19,040 nt of DNA, taken from the NCBI GenBank assembly GCA_023433345.1, contig JAEZDA010000080.1, positions 1 to 19,040 of the forward strand, given 5' to 3'. Source of the stretch: Bacteroidota bacterium. GTDB lineage: Bacteria; Bacteroidota; Bacteroidia; Chitinophagales; Chitinophagaceae. The position numbers were made by a program, and so were the translations under genes. Below, piece by piece: positions 7,288 to 15,008 of this stretch (the first letter of the stretch is position 1; the number at the start of each line of letters is the position of its first letter). The notes beneath the pieces were generated by a model. The model did no database searches. It was not told the DNA's origin and worked only from the letters and a program-made list of their open reading frames with translations.

Positions 7288-7680
7288 CTACTCCTCCCAC
7301 CTTAATGCGCCTTTTTTAAAAATATAAATGAAGCCTGCCATGAAAAGGCTTACGAACAAGGCAACTGCCATAAAGCCTTCCCAGCCTAATTCGCGGAAGT
7401 TAACAGCATAAGGGTAGAAGAATATGACCTCTACATCAAACAACACGAATAATATTGCAACCAGGAAATATTTAATGGCAATGGGCTGGCGCGCGTTCCC
7501 TTTGATCTCAATTCCACTTTCGAAGTTCTGCAACTTGTCGGCGCCTTTACGTTTCGGGCCAAGCATATTGCTCAATAACAGGATGGTGCCCACGAGGCCC
7601 ACAGCAATTATCAACTGCAGCGCAACCGGAAAGTAAGAATCTGAACCGTTAGCTGGTACTTGTAAAAAAAAGAATTCCAT
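7288..7680 (-). CDS. nuoA: NADH-quinone oxidoreductase subunit A
   Basis: Small membrane subunit of complex I with 130 residues and three hydrophobic segments (about residues 16-38, 72-92 and 100-122). The conserved loop reads KLQNFESGIEIKGNARQPIA, followed by KYFLVAILFVLFDVEVIFFYP, a strong family signature with the acidic residues in and before the second helix. It is the first gene of the operon and ends in TAG. Its ATG at 7680 lies about 15 bases from the likely transcription start. Confidence 0.96.
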   Translation of the reverse strand: MEFFFLQVPANGSDSYFPVALQLIIAVGLVGTILLLSNMLGPKRKGADKLQNFESGIEIKGNARQPIAIKYFLVAILFVLFDVEVIFFYPYAVNFRELGWEGFMAVALFVSLFMAGFIYIFKKGALRWEE

Positions 7681-7699
7681 AACCGGATGGTAATTTGGG

Positions 7700-7730
7700 C
7701 AAAATTAATGCACCCATACTGATTAACAAT
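7700..7730 (-). promoter_or_regulatory. Promoter of the nuo operon (Bacteroidota type)
   Basis: On the minus strand a -33 element ATTG (7727-7730), a 19-base spacer and a -7 element TAATTTTG (7700-7707) match the Bacteroidota consensus TTTG-N19-21-TAnnTTTG. Transcription would start around 7693-7696, giving a leader of about 15 bases before the nuoA ATG. Evidence is sequence match only. Confidence 0.65.
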
Positions 7731-7763
7731 TAATAAAGCGGCGAATTTAAGATCAAAAAGCAA

Positions 7764-7790
7764 AAGCCCGGAAATATTGATTCCGGGCAG
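7764..7790 (-). terminator. Intrinsic terminator of the TPR gene
   Basis: GCCCGGAA (7766-7773) pairs perfectly with TTCCGGGC (7781-7788) around a 7-base loop. Read on the minus strand the hairpin is followed by TTTTGCTTTTTGATC, a T-rich tail. It lies about 68 bases after the stop of the TPR gene and just before the nuo promoter, separating the two units. Confidence 0.75.
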
Positions 7791-7855
7791 TCACTTATTA
7801 TGAACTTAAAATAATTATTTGAACTAGCTGCTCATCTTTTCGAAGGAAGCTATTA

Positions 7856-9481
7856 TCATTTTTTTTGATTGATAATCTCTTTGAAGCTGAGTAATTGCTC
7901 ATCGGCCGGTTCAAGAGCTAATCCTTTTTCTATGTAAGCGAGCGCAGCTTCTTTGTCTTTCTTATAATTATAATGATAGCCGATAAAGAACCGGTAAGCG
8001 TTCAACAAGCGTGTTTTCGCATTGGGTTTCGCAGGGTCTTTTTCACCTATTTCAACAACCTTGGTATAATAGGGCACTGCCAAACCTTTTTCACCTGTTG
8101 AGTCTATAATGGCATTCGCATTACCGAGCATATAATATCCCATGATATCTTCAGGATACTTTTCAACGTATTTTGTAAAATATACATTTGAAGAATCAAG
8201 ATCATTTGCCAGGTAGTAATTATAACCGGCATTGAACAAATCCACATTTGTAAAATTCCTTTTCACACCCATCACCTTACTGTACCATTTGCCGGCCTCC
8301 TTATAATCTTTTTGATCTTCATAAGCCTTGGCCATGCTTTTAATGTAAGATACCTTGTTAGCTTCCAAAGAATCCATCGCTATAGCCTTTTCCACCAAAG
8401 TGGCCGCTTCTGCTTCCTTTCCGGGAAACTTGAGTAAGATGGTGGCATAGCTCGCATAATCTCCGGCACGAATGTTATCAGGATTTTGACGCTTGAAATA
8501 TTCATCGTAACTGGCTTTAGCATTCGCGCTGTCGCCCAAACGGTTGTAGGCGAGCGCTTTTATACCATATAAATTAGGATATGGGGTTGTACCGCCTTCT
8601 GCTATACATTGGTCCGCTTTTTTAATGGCATCATTGAACAATCCCTGTGCATACTTCATAGACGCCCTATAAGAACAAGCTTTGGGGTCATCATCTGAAT
8701 TAACGAGCCACTTATCAAGATACTCTGCAGAACGAGTCACGTTATTATCATAGTAATAAGAAAAAAGGTTCGCATATACCGGTGCGTATGCAGGATCTTT
8801 TGCAATGGCCTCATTATAATATTTCATAAACAGGTCTTCCTGCGAATAACCCTGGGTTTGATACACTTTTCCGATACGGTATATCGCCCGCGCATAATTT
8901 GGATTAAAGGTGAGCGCTGTATTGTAAGACTGTACAGCGTTTGAGCCGTCTGCGAACTTCCGGTAGGCATCACCAAGGTTTGTCCAAACTTCAGGGTCTT
9001 TCATGCCTTTAATTTGAGTGGCCTGCCTGAGTTTTTCAATGGCGTAAGCCGCATCACCGTTCTTAGAATCAGGGTTAGCATTTGCATAACCAACTGCATT
9101 CAACACTGCTACGCTTTTACCTTTAGATAATGATATCGCGGTTTCAAACCGGTTTTTTGCATCTGCCTTCTTTCCTTCAAGTAATTCAACATGACCCATT
9201 CCTGCAATCAACAGGGCGCTGTTGGGGTTTGCAGAAAGATACTTTTGATACACTGCCTTTGCGGCCGGAATATTCTCTAATCCTATTTCAGCCTGGCCAA
9301 GCAAATAAGCGGCTTCTTCATTGCCAGGATTTGCGGCCAAAACCTTTTCAAGTTCGGCTTTTGCACTCTTAAACCTTTCATAATAAATAAACTTCTTTCC
9401 CTGGTCAACGCTTTGTGCGGAAACGTTAACAAAGGAAAAGAGAGCTACCAAAATCAACAATCCATTTTTTATACTCTTCAT
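7856..9481 (-). CDS. Secreted tetratricopeptide-repeat protein
   Basis: Protein of 541 residues with an N-terminal signal peptide (hydrophobic residues 7-20, likely cleaved near VSAQS). The rest is built of TPR-like helical pairs. Examples are AAYLLGQAEIGLENIPAAKA near residue 57, PEVWTNLGDAYRKFADGSNA near 158 and PNYARAIYRIGKVYQTQGYS near 193. The last is ALAYIEKGLALEPADEQLL near 513. TPR arrays are protein-binding scaffolds; no enzymatic motif is seen. It lies 83 bases downstream of the phosphate-binding-like lipoprotein gene but has its own promoter and terminator. From memory, Bacteroidota genomes often place such a TPR gene after a PstS-like lipoprotein and TonB/ExbD genes. No TonB or ExbD gene is present here, so a link to TonB-driven transport is only a suggestion. 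Confidence 0.85.
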   Translation of the reverse strand: MKSIKNGLLILVALFSFVNVSAQSVDQGKKFIYYERFKSAKAELEKVLAANPGNEEAAYLLGQAEIGLENIPAAKAVYQKYLSANPNSALLIAGMGHVELLEGKKADAKNRFETAISLSKGKSVAVLNAVGYANANPDSKNGDAAYAIEKLRQATQIKGMKDPEVWTNLGDAYRKFADGSNAVQSYNTALTFNPNYARAIYRIGKVYQTQGYSQEDLFMKYYNEAIAKDPAYAPVYANLFSYYYDNNVTRSAEYLDKWLVNSDDDPKACSYRASMKYAQGLFNDAIKKADQCIAEGGTTPYPNLYGIKALAYNRLGDSANAKASYDEYFKRQNPDNIRAGDYASYATILLKFPGKEAEAATLVEKAIAMDSLEANKVSYIKSMAKAYEDQKDYKEAGKWYSKVMGVKRNFTNVDLFNAGYNYYLANDLDSSNVYFTKYVEKYPEDIMGYYMLGNANAIIDSTGEKGLAVPYYTKVVEIGEKDPAKPNAKTRLLNAYRFFIGYHYNYKKDKEAALAYIEKGLALEPADEQLLSFKEIINQKK

Positions 9482-9521
9482 CTTTCTTTGTTTTTATGAG
9501 ATATTAGATGCTTAAACGAAG

Positions 9522-9554
9522 CAAAAATATTTAAGGAAGCGTTAAAGCTTCAAA
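9522..9554 (-). promoter_or_regulatory. Promoter of the TPR gene
   Basis: On the minus strand TTTG (9551-9554), a 21-base spacer and TATTTTTG (9522-9529) match the Bacteroidota -33/-7 consensus in full. The expected start near 9516 gives a leader of about 35 bases. The TPR gene could thus be expressed apart from the genes upstream. Confidence 0.6.
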
Positions 9555-9564
9555 TCATTTTAAA

Positions 9565-10479
9565 TTATCTAAGGTTGATTTTTACGTCTCGGATGTCCAG
9601 TTCCATAGCGGGAGCCAGGTAAAACCTCCTGAATATTAGCTGGCCTCTTTCACTTCTTAAGAAACTTGCGAAACCCAAACCAAGGCCATTATAATTTTCA
9701 CGAAGCACATAGTACAAACCACGTACCAAAGGATATTTATAAGTGCTAATGCTTTGCTGGTCGGGCTTTACATAAGGTTTGCCTTCGCAGATCTCGCAAC
9801 GGATATAACATATTTTTACCTTCTCCAATTGTTGCACCTGTTCAGGAATTTCAGGATTTCCTATCCAGCTTATTCCTATCAATCCGAGTGCACTTTTATT
9901 GGCAGCCACAAAATCTATCACATCAGCTGTGGAGCTTGCAGCCTTCACATAGTTGGTATCTAGCGATCCGCCTTTCAATAAACTGTCTTTAACGAATCGA
10001 TAGGTGCTTGTAGCATTTAGACCATCGAAAATCACCTGCCTGGTTGTATCTTTTCCTGTAAGGAAACCGGCAAGTTGAGTCATGGTGAATGCAGTATCAT
10101 TGCTCTGGGCAGAGGCGATCACCGCTATCCCGTCGCGGGCGATCATGTTCCATGAAGGAAAATAGTTAATGCTGTCTTTAAAATATCTTTCCTCTTTCTC
10201 ACTGAGCCCGCGTGTAATGATCACCATCCTCGTAGCCGAGTCGCGGATGATGTCTCTCAGGCAATCTGCTTCCGTTTTATAAGTTGCCCGAATGTTGGTT
10301 GCAGGATAAGTTTCCTTATACATTGCCAGTTGTTCTTCGATCACCGGCTTGAATGACTCATCTACACTGATATTTATTTCCCCACGCGAAGGAGAATCAG
10401 CCTGCTCGTTCTGCCCGGGCCCGCACCCTGTTAAGAGTATTGCAAAGCATACAAGAAAAAGAAAAACTCTGCTCATCAT
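9565..10479 (-). CDS. PstS-like substrate-binding lipoprotein
   Basis: Protein of 304 residues with a type II signal peptide; the lipobox is LLTGC with the modified cysteine at position 19. The body resembles phosphate-binding-like periplasmic proteins: INISVDESFKPVIEEQLAMY at the start, a middle part with FDGLNATSTYRFVKDS, and YKYPLVRGLYYVLRENYNGL near the C-terminus, a usual PstS-like ending before FASFLRSERGQ. The real ligand cannot be read from sequence. No pstCAB genes are nearby, so classical phosphate import is unlikely. The ATG overlaps the stop of the preceding small-protein gene (ATGA), indicating translational coupling. The tandem ATG at 10476 is an equally possible start. Confidence 0.82.
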   Translation of the reverse strand: MMSRVFLFLVCFAILLTGCGPGQNEQADSPSRGEINISVDESFKPVIEEQLAMYKETYPATNIRATYKTEADCLRDIIRDSATRMVIITRGLSEKEERYFKDSINYFPSWNMIARDGIAVIASAQSNDTAFTMTQLAGFLTGKDTTRQVIFDGLNATSTYRFVKDSLLKGGSLDTNYVKAASSTADVIDFVAANKSALGLIGISWIGNPEIPEQVQQLEKVKICYIRCEICEGKPYVKPDQQSISTYKYPLVRGLYYVLRENYNGLGLGFASFLRSERGQLIFRRFYLAPAMELDIRDVKINLR

Positions 10480-10700
10480 TTAAAATAGTTTTTCTTGTAT
10501 CCCCTATAGATGCGAAAGGCACCGTAAAGGAGGCAGATCCCTCCAAATATTTTCATTACCGGATCATCAAATCTCGCTTCCAATCCGGTGTTGAATCTTT
10601 CAATAAAAAGTAGAAATGCTCCCATTCCAATCCATAGCAGACCCATGCCCCAATCCATGATACTTCGCATTCTCACAAAACCCCTGTTGCGGTCTGACAT
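10476..10700 (-). CDS. Small two-TM membrane protein
   Basis: Unrecognised protein of 74 residues from the ATG at 10700 (MSDRNRGFVRMRSIMDWGMG). There are two hydrophobic stretches, about residues 17-33 and 49-60, with a basic C-terminal tail (YRGYKKNYFK). The start is a choice: the frame reaches an ATG at 10847 that would overlap the oppositely oriented phosphatase gene, and another ATG exists at 10724. The one at 10700 is preceded by a purine-rich stretch (AAGGAAAGGG), a plausible Shine-Dalgarno sequence, and begins just before the conserved-looking part. Its stop overlaps the start of the PstS-like lipoprotein gene, so the two are likely made together. Confidence 0.65.
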   Translation of the reverse strand: MSDRNRGFVRMRSIMDWGMGLLWIGMGAFLLFIERFNTGLEARFDDPVMKIFGGICLLYGAFRIYRGYKKNYFK

Positions 10701-10832
10701 ATTTTCCCTTTCCTTACTTTCCATATTCTTTATAAAAAGGATGAACCGGCAATTTACAATTTGTTTAAGAACCGCATTGATGAGTATATGATACATAAAG
10801 ACAGAGTATTCCACAAGCAGAGCTTGATCCTT

Positions 10833-10840
10833 TATCTTTG
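10833..10840 (+). promoter_or_regulatory. Likely leaderless promoter of the phosphatase-hisS unit
   Basis: TATCTTTG matches the Bacteroidota -7 element TAnnTTTG. It ends five bases before the ATG at 10846, which puts the expected transcription start at or beside the start codon. No good -33 element is visible 19-21 bases upstream. Confidence 0.5.
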
Positions 10841-10845
10841 TCTGC

Positions 10846-11310
10846 ATGAAGATCCTGATGGTTTGCCTTGGAAATATTTGCAGAAGCCCGCTTGCCGAAG
10901 GAATTTTACAGCATCTCGCCCTGGAACACGATTTGGCATGGGAGGTTCATAGTGCAGGCACGTTGGGCTATCATACCGGCAATCCTCCACATCCGCTAAG
11001 CCAGAAAGTGGCAACGATGAATGGCATCGATATAAGTTGCCAGGTGGCAAGGCAATTTGTTAAGGAAGACTTTCTTAACTATGACCTGATCATTCCAATG
11101 GCCGGTGATGTTGAAAAGGATATGAAATCAATTGCGGGTGATTCTTTTGATGCAGGAAAAGTTAAGCTTTTACTGGAATGGCTGCATCCCGGCAAGAATC
11201 TCGACGTTCCTGATCCATGGTACGGTACAGAGGAAGGGTATCATGAAGTTTACGCGCTGATAAAACGCGCTTGTTTAAACCTGATTAAAGAATATAAACA
11301 ATCCGCATAA
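10846..11310 (+). CDS. Low-molecular-weight protein-tyrosine phosphatase
   Basis: Cytoplasmic phosphatase of 154 residues. The catalytic P-loop is C7-LGNIC-R13-S (C-x5-R-S) at the extreme N-terminus, and the general acid is D123 in DVPDPWYG. The second aromatic position, commonly Tyr in DPYY, is Trp here. The region usually reading like LVMDxxN is LIIPMAGDVEKDM, a small departure. In bacteria these enzymes often reverse tyrosine phosphorylation of exopolysaccharide kinases, but no such kinase or capsule genes are nearby, so the substrate is unknown. It is first in a unit with hisS, whose ATG lies three bases after the stop. Confidence 0.93.
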   Translation: MKILMVCLGNICRSPLAEGILQHLALEHDLAWEVHSAGTLGYHTGNPPHPLSQKVATMNGIDISCQVARQFVKEDFLNYDLIIPMAGDVEKDMKSIAGDSFDAGKVKLLLEWLHPGKNLDVPDPWYGTEEGYHEVYALIKRACLNLIKEYKQSA

Positions 11311-11313
11311 AGC

Positions 11314-12681
11314 ATGGCAAAGGTTGGGATACCTCAGGGTACGCGTGATTTTTCGGCCGCAGTGGTAAACAAAAGGCAGTTCATTCTGAATTCGATCAGA
11401 TCGGTTTTTGAACTTTATGGCTTTGAGCCGCTGGAAACGCCTGCGATGGAAAATCTGGAAACTCTCATGGGTAAGTACGGGGAGGAAGGTGATAAACTGT
11501 TGTTCAAGATCCTTAATAACGGGCTGAATGATCCGAAGAATATAAGTAAAGCCAACAGCGGCTTTGAAAAGCTGATGCAGGGCAAAACTTCACCGGAGCT
11601 CACTGAAAGAGCGCTACGTTACGATCTTACAATTCCTTTTGCACGTTATGTTGCGATGAACCATGGTCAACTAACGTTTCCGTATAAACGATATCAAATG
11701 CAACCGGTGTGGCGTGCTGATCGCCCGCAAAAGGGAAGATATCGTGAGTTTACCCAGTGCGATGCAGATGTAGTGGGAAGCACATCATTATTAAATGAAG
11801 TTGAGCTGGCGATAATTTATCATAGGGTTTTTGAGAAACTCGGGCTAAAAGATTATTCATTACGAGTTAATAACAGAAAAATTCTTGCTGCCCTGGCAAG
11901 GCGTTGCAATGCTGAAGAAAAGATGACCGACATTACGGTCGCCATCGATAAACTTGATAAGATAGGACTTGACAAAGTTGTTGAAGAACTTGAACAGCGC
12001 GGGCTGCCATTCACCTCAGTGAAAACGGTTAAGTCCTTTTTGCAAATTGAAGGAAGCAATGAGGAAAAGATCGCGGTTCTGCGAAAAATGTTTACCGGCG
12101 ACAATGAAGGGCTGGAAGGTGTTGATGAACTTTCTTTTATCATTGAAAGGCTTGGAGGAATTAATGTTGAAGCAGATCTCACTCTTGCCCGGGGATTAAA
12201 TTATTACACCGGAACTATCTTCGAGGCCAAGGCCCCGGAGTCTGTAAAGATCGGCAGTATTGGCGGAGGAGGCAGATACGATGACCTCACAGGTTCGTTT
12301 GGCGTAGCGGGCACTCCCGGCGTTGGAATCAGCTTTGGCGTTGACAGGATATACGATGTGATGGAAGAGCTTTCACTCTTCCCTAACGATATAGGAAGAG
12401 CCATAAAAGTTCTGTTTTTCAACCTGGGAGAACAGGAAAGTATAGAGGCATTTAAATGCGTAGAACAGCTAAGGGACAATGCAATTTCCTGCGAACTGTA
12501 TCATGAACCTGTAAAGCTGGACAAACAATTTAAATACGCGGAAAGAAAAGGCATCCCGCGGGTTGCAATTTTAGGTTCAAGAGAATTAGAAAATGGGAAC
12601 ATCGTTATCAAGGAATTATCAACCGGGAGGCAGCAGGATCTGCCCCTGACGGAAATAATTTCATACTTTCAACAACTCTAA
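11314..12681 (+). CDS. hisS: Histidine--tRNA ligase
   Basis: Class II aminoacyl-tRNA synthetase that charges tRNA-His. It has 455 residues. Motif 1 lies near residues 38-60 and the substrate region is LRYDLTIPFARYV at 101-113. Motif 2 is RYQMQPVWRADRPQKGRYRE with the loop arginine near 136. The HisA element LARGLNYYTGTIFEAK is at 291-306 and motif 3 is GVGISFGVDRI at 336-346. The C-terminal anticodon-binding domain starts near residue 366. It begins three bases after the phosphatase gene and is followed by the DUF4836 lipoprotein gene after 18 bases, so the three are probably cotranscribed. Confidence 0.97.
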   Translation: MAKVGIPQGTRDFSAAVVNKRQFILNSIRSVFELYGFEPLETPAMENLETLMGKYGEEGDKLLFKILNNGLNDPKNISKANSGFEKLMQGKTSPELTERALRYDLTIPFARYVAMNHGQLTFPYKRYQMQPVWRADRPQKGRYREFTQCDADVVGSTSLLNEVELAIIYHRVFEKLGLKDYSLRVNNRKILAALARRCNAEEKMTDITVAIDKLDKIGLDKVVEELEQRGLPFTSVKTVKSFLQIEGSNEEKIAVLRKMFTGDNEGLEGVDELSFIIERLGGINVEADLTLARGLNYYTGTIFEAKAPESVKIGSIGGGGRYDDLTGSFGVAGTPGVGISFGVDRIYDVMEELSLFPNDIGRAIKVLFFNLGEQESIEAFKCVEQLRDNAISCELYHEPVKLDKQFKYAERKGIPRVAILGSRELENGNIVIKELSTGRQQDLPLTEIISYFQQL

Positions 12682-12699
12682 AAATTAAACTGCCAAAAA

Positions 12700-14334
12700 A
12701 TGAGAACCGGTACTAATTACCTCATCGCATTAATTTTCTTGTTTGCATTCGCTTCCTGCAAAAATTCGGATACGGATGCCCGTTATATCCCCAAAAACGC
12801 AGCCGTTGTATTTCATTTGAATGGGAAATCTCTCACCGAAAAACTGCCTTGGGAAGAAGTTCAAAAAAATGAGGCTTATAAGATGATCTATTCAGATTCA
12901 ACTTTGAAAGACTATGTGAAGGATGTGTTTGACGACCCGAAGACAACAGGTATTGACATAGAAAATGATGTTTTCATTTTTATGGTGGCAGATTCGGCCG
13001 GAAGCTTTGGTGCAGTTCATGGCAGGCTGAAGGATGCTGAAAAGTTTTCCGCTTTTTTGAAAAACTCCGCAGAAAACACAGTGGGTAAAAGCGGTGAATT
13101 GAACACAGTACGTAACCGGGCATCAGCAGGCGCTTGGAACAAAGACCGGTTTCTGATGGTTATCGATATGCCGGATACCAAGGGAATGACTTTCCCGGGC
13201 ACAGACGAAATGAGCGATGCAGCTCCTGCGATTAGCGGTCGTGACCTTTCTGCGCAGGCCGCAAAACTGTTCGCCGTAAATGAAAAAGAAAGTCTCGGCA
13301 GCGAAAGAAAATTCACCAAGCTTCTCGGCGAAAAAGGAGATATGCATGTTTGGATGAACACCTACGCGCTTTATAGCAGCAGTCCGCAATTTTCCGCTAT
13401 CGCCATGATGAATTTTTCCAAGATCTATGAAGGTTCTTACTTCACAGGAACTGCAAGTTTCGAAAAAGGCCAGATAAGCGGACATTTCAGATCTTATTCC
13501 GGTAAAGAGCTTACTGAGATAATTAAAAAATATAGCGGCAAAGAAATTGACAAGAGCATGGTGAACAAACTCAATGGAGATAATCTCGCTGCCCTTTATT
13601 TCGTTCATTTCAAACCAGAAGGAATGAAGGCAATGCTTGACCTGATGGGGATGACAGGATTGGCAAATATGGGTCTTGCAATGGCAGGGATTTCAATCGA
13701 TGATATTGTAAAAGGTTTTAAGGGCGATTTTCTTTTTTCACTTAGCGATATTTCAAAAGACAGCACAAGCAGCACGGGCGGAAGTTTCATTTTCGCCAGT
13801 TCCATAGGCGACAAAGCAGCCTTCAATAAAATCATGATTGCTATTGATAAGGCAATGGGTGCTTCATCTTCGGAAAGTAAAATGTTTAAAGAAACAAAAG
13901 GAGATTTGTTTGCGCTTAGCAACCGGAGATCAGGCCTTGACAACTACCTCAATGCATCTCCAAAAACCATTGAAGTTTGGAACAAGCTATCCGGAAGTGC
14001 AGTTGGCGGTTATGCGAATTTTCAATACATAATGAAAAATATACCCATCAACCGCAGCGATTCAGGCACACAGGCTTTATATAACCTCAACCTGAACATG
14101 TGGAAAGATGCTTATTTAACCGGGGGGAAATTTAAAAACGGAGCTTTCGAGCAGCAGTTTGAAATTAACCTGGTTGATAACAATGCTAACAGCCTTAAAC
14201 AACTCAACGATTTTTCCAGTAAGCTGGCAGAAATTGAAAAGAAAAACAAAACGCTTTCCCAGGGTATCGAAACCCTCCAGGATGCACAGCGTGGAAAGGT
14301 TGATACAACGATAATAACGGATACCATTCAATAG
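12700..14334 (+). CDS. DUF4836 family lipoprotein
   Basis: Protein of 544 residues with a lipoprotein signal (LFAFASC, lipid-modified cysteine at 20). The mature protein opens with YIPKNAAVVFHLNGKSLTEK, the start typical of the Bacteroidota DUF4836 family, whose function is unknown. No catalytic motif is seen. The C-terminus is a charged, possibly coiled-coil stretch (SSKLAEIEKKNKTLSQGIETL). It is cotranscribed with hisS by position, and its gene ends just before a strong terminator. That the protein sits in a membrane facing the periplasm follows only from the lipobox. Confidence 0.85.
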   Translation: MRTGTNYLIALIFLFAFASCKNSDTDARYIPKNAAVVFHLNGKSLTEKLPWEEVQKNEAYKMIYSDSTLKDYVKDVFDDPKTTGIDIENDVFIFMVADSAGSFGAVHGRLKDAEKFSAFLKNSAENTVGKSGELNTVRNRASAGAWNKDRFLMVIDMPDTKGMTFPGTDEMSDAAPAISGRDLSAQAAKLFAVNEKESLGSERKFTKLLGEKGDMHVWMNTYALYSSSPQFSAIAMMNFSKIYEGSYFTGTASFEKGQISGHFRSYSGKELTEIIKKYSGKEIDKSMVNKLNGDNLAALYFVHFKPEGMKAMLDLMGMTGLANMGLAMAGISIDDIVKGFKGDFLFSLSDISKDSTSSTGGSFIFASSIGDKAAFNKIMIAIDKAMGASSSESKMFKETKGDLFALSNRRSGLDNYLNASPKTIEVWNKLSGSAVGGYANFQYIMKNIPINRSDSGTQALYNLNLNMWKDAYLTGGKFKNGAFEQQFEINLVDNNANSLKQLNDFSSKLAEIEKKNKTLSQGIETLQDAQRGKVDTTIITDTIQ

Positions 14335-14340
14335 CACAAT

Positions 14341-14364
14341 GGCCGCAACTGCGGCCTTTTTTTT
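14341..14364 (+). terminator. Intrinsic terminator after the DUF4836 gene
   Basis: GGCCGC (14341-14346), a 4-base AACT loop, GCGGCC (14351-14356) and then eight T residues (14357-14364). It is a textbook Rho-independent terminator ending the phosphatase-hisS-DUF4836 unit. The last T is directly followed by the ATG of the ABC ATPase gene, so the hairpin also covers that gene's ribosome-binding region. Confidence 0.88.
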
Positions 14365-15006
14365 ATGGCGATAAATCTTAAAAAGGTTTTTCCTGTATAT
14401 CTGGAAGAAGAAAAAATTCATAATTCCCAGGTGTGGGAGCGTGATATTGAATTTTCAGAAGGAACCTATGTGCAAGTGACTGCTCCAAGCGGCAGCGGCA
14501 AATCATCTTTTGTTCACTTCCTTTACAACCTCCGGAATGATTATGAAGGAGAAATTTCAATAGATGGGATCAATATAAAAAGTGCAGCAGCTGAAGAAAT
14601 TTCGTCTATCCGCCAACGTAAGTTGTCGATCGTTTTCCAGGATATGCGTCTCTTCCCGAATCACACGCTTTATCAAAATATACTGGTGAAGCATACCCTA
14701 ATGCCTTTTCAACCTGAAGCGGAGATCAGGCAGATGGCAAAATTTCTTGGTATTGAAACCAAATTAAATCAGCCGGCCTCCAAGTGTAGCTATGGTGAGC
14801 AACAACGGGCGGCAATAATTCGTGCATTGCAGCAGCCCTTTGACTATTTGTTGCTTGACGAACCATTTAGTCACCTTGATGACGCTAATAGCGAAAAAGG
14901 CATGCAATTGATTTTAGCGGAAGCCGAAAAGAGAGATGCTGCAATAATCATGGCCGACCTTCATCCAAATAAAAACTTTCCTGCGGAGGTGAATATCCGC
15001 CTTTAG
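14365..15006 (+). CDS. ABC transporter ATP-binding protein (LolD-like, compact)
   Basis: Nucleotide-binding domain of 213 residues. Walker A is APSGSGKSS at 40-48, with Ala for the first Gly. The Q-loop is FQDMRLF at 91-97. The signature motif CSYGEQQ at 141-147 replaces the usual LSGGQ. Walker B is YLLLDE at 161-166, the D-loop SHLDD follows, and the H-loop His is 200 in DLHPNK. It is nearest to the LolD/MacB-type ATPases that pair with FtsX-like permeases, and the permease gene follows after two bases. The ATG abuts the T-tract of the upstream terminator, with no ribosome-binding site other than the hairpin itself. The substrate is unknown. Confidence 0.85.
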   Translation: MAINLKKVFPVYLEEEKIHNSQVWERDIEFSEGTYVQVTAPSGSGKSSFVHFLYNLRNDYEGEISIDGINIKSAAAEEISSIRQRKLSIVFQDMRLFPNHTLYQNILVKHTLMPFQPEAEIRQMAKFLGIETKLNQPASKCSYGEQQRAAIIRALQQPFDYLLLDEPFSHLDDANSEKGMQLILAEAEKRDAAIIMADLHPNKNFPAEVNIRL

Positions 15007-15008
15007 TA

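Noticed and set aside
7809..7820. AT-rich palindrome AAATAATTATTT after the TPR gene.
   Set aside because: Short and composed only of A and T in an AT-rich gap; expected by chance, and the GC-rich hairpin beside it explains termination.
10701..10847. Longer form (123 residues) of the small membrane protein.
   Set aside because: It would share its start CATG with the opposite-strand phosphatase gene and cover that gene's promoter; the extra residues look like untranslated sequence.
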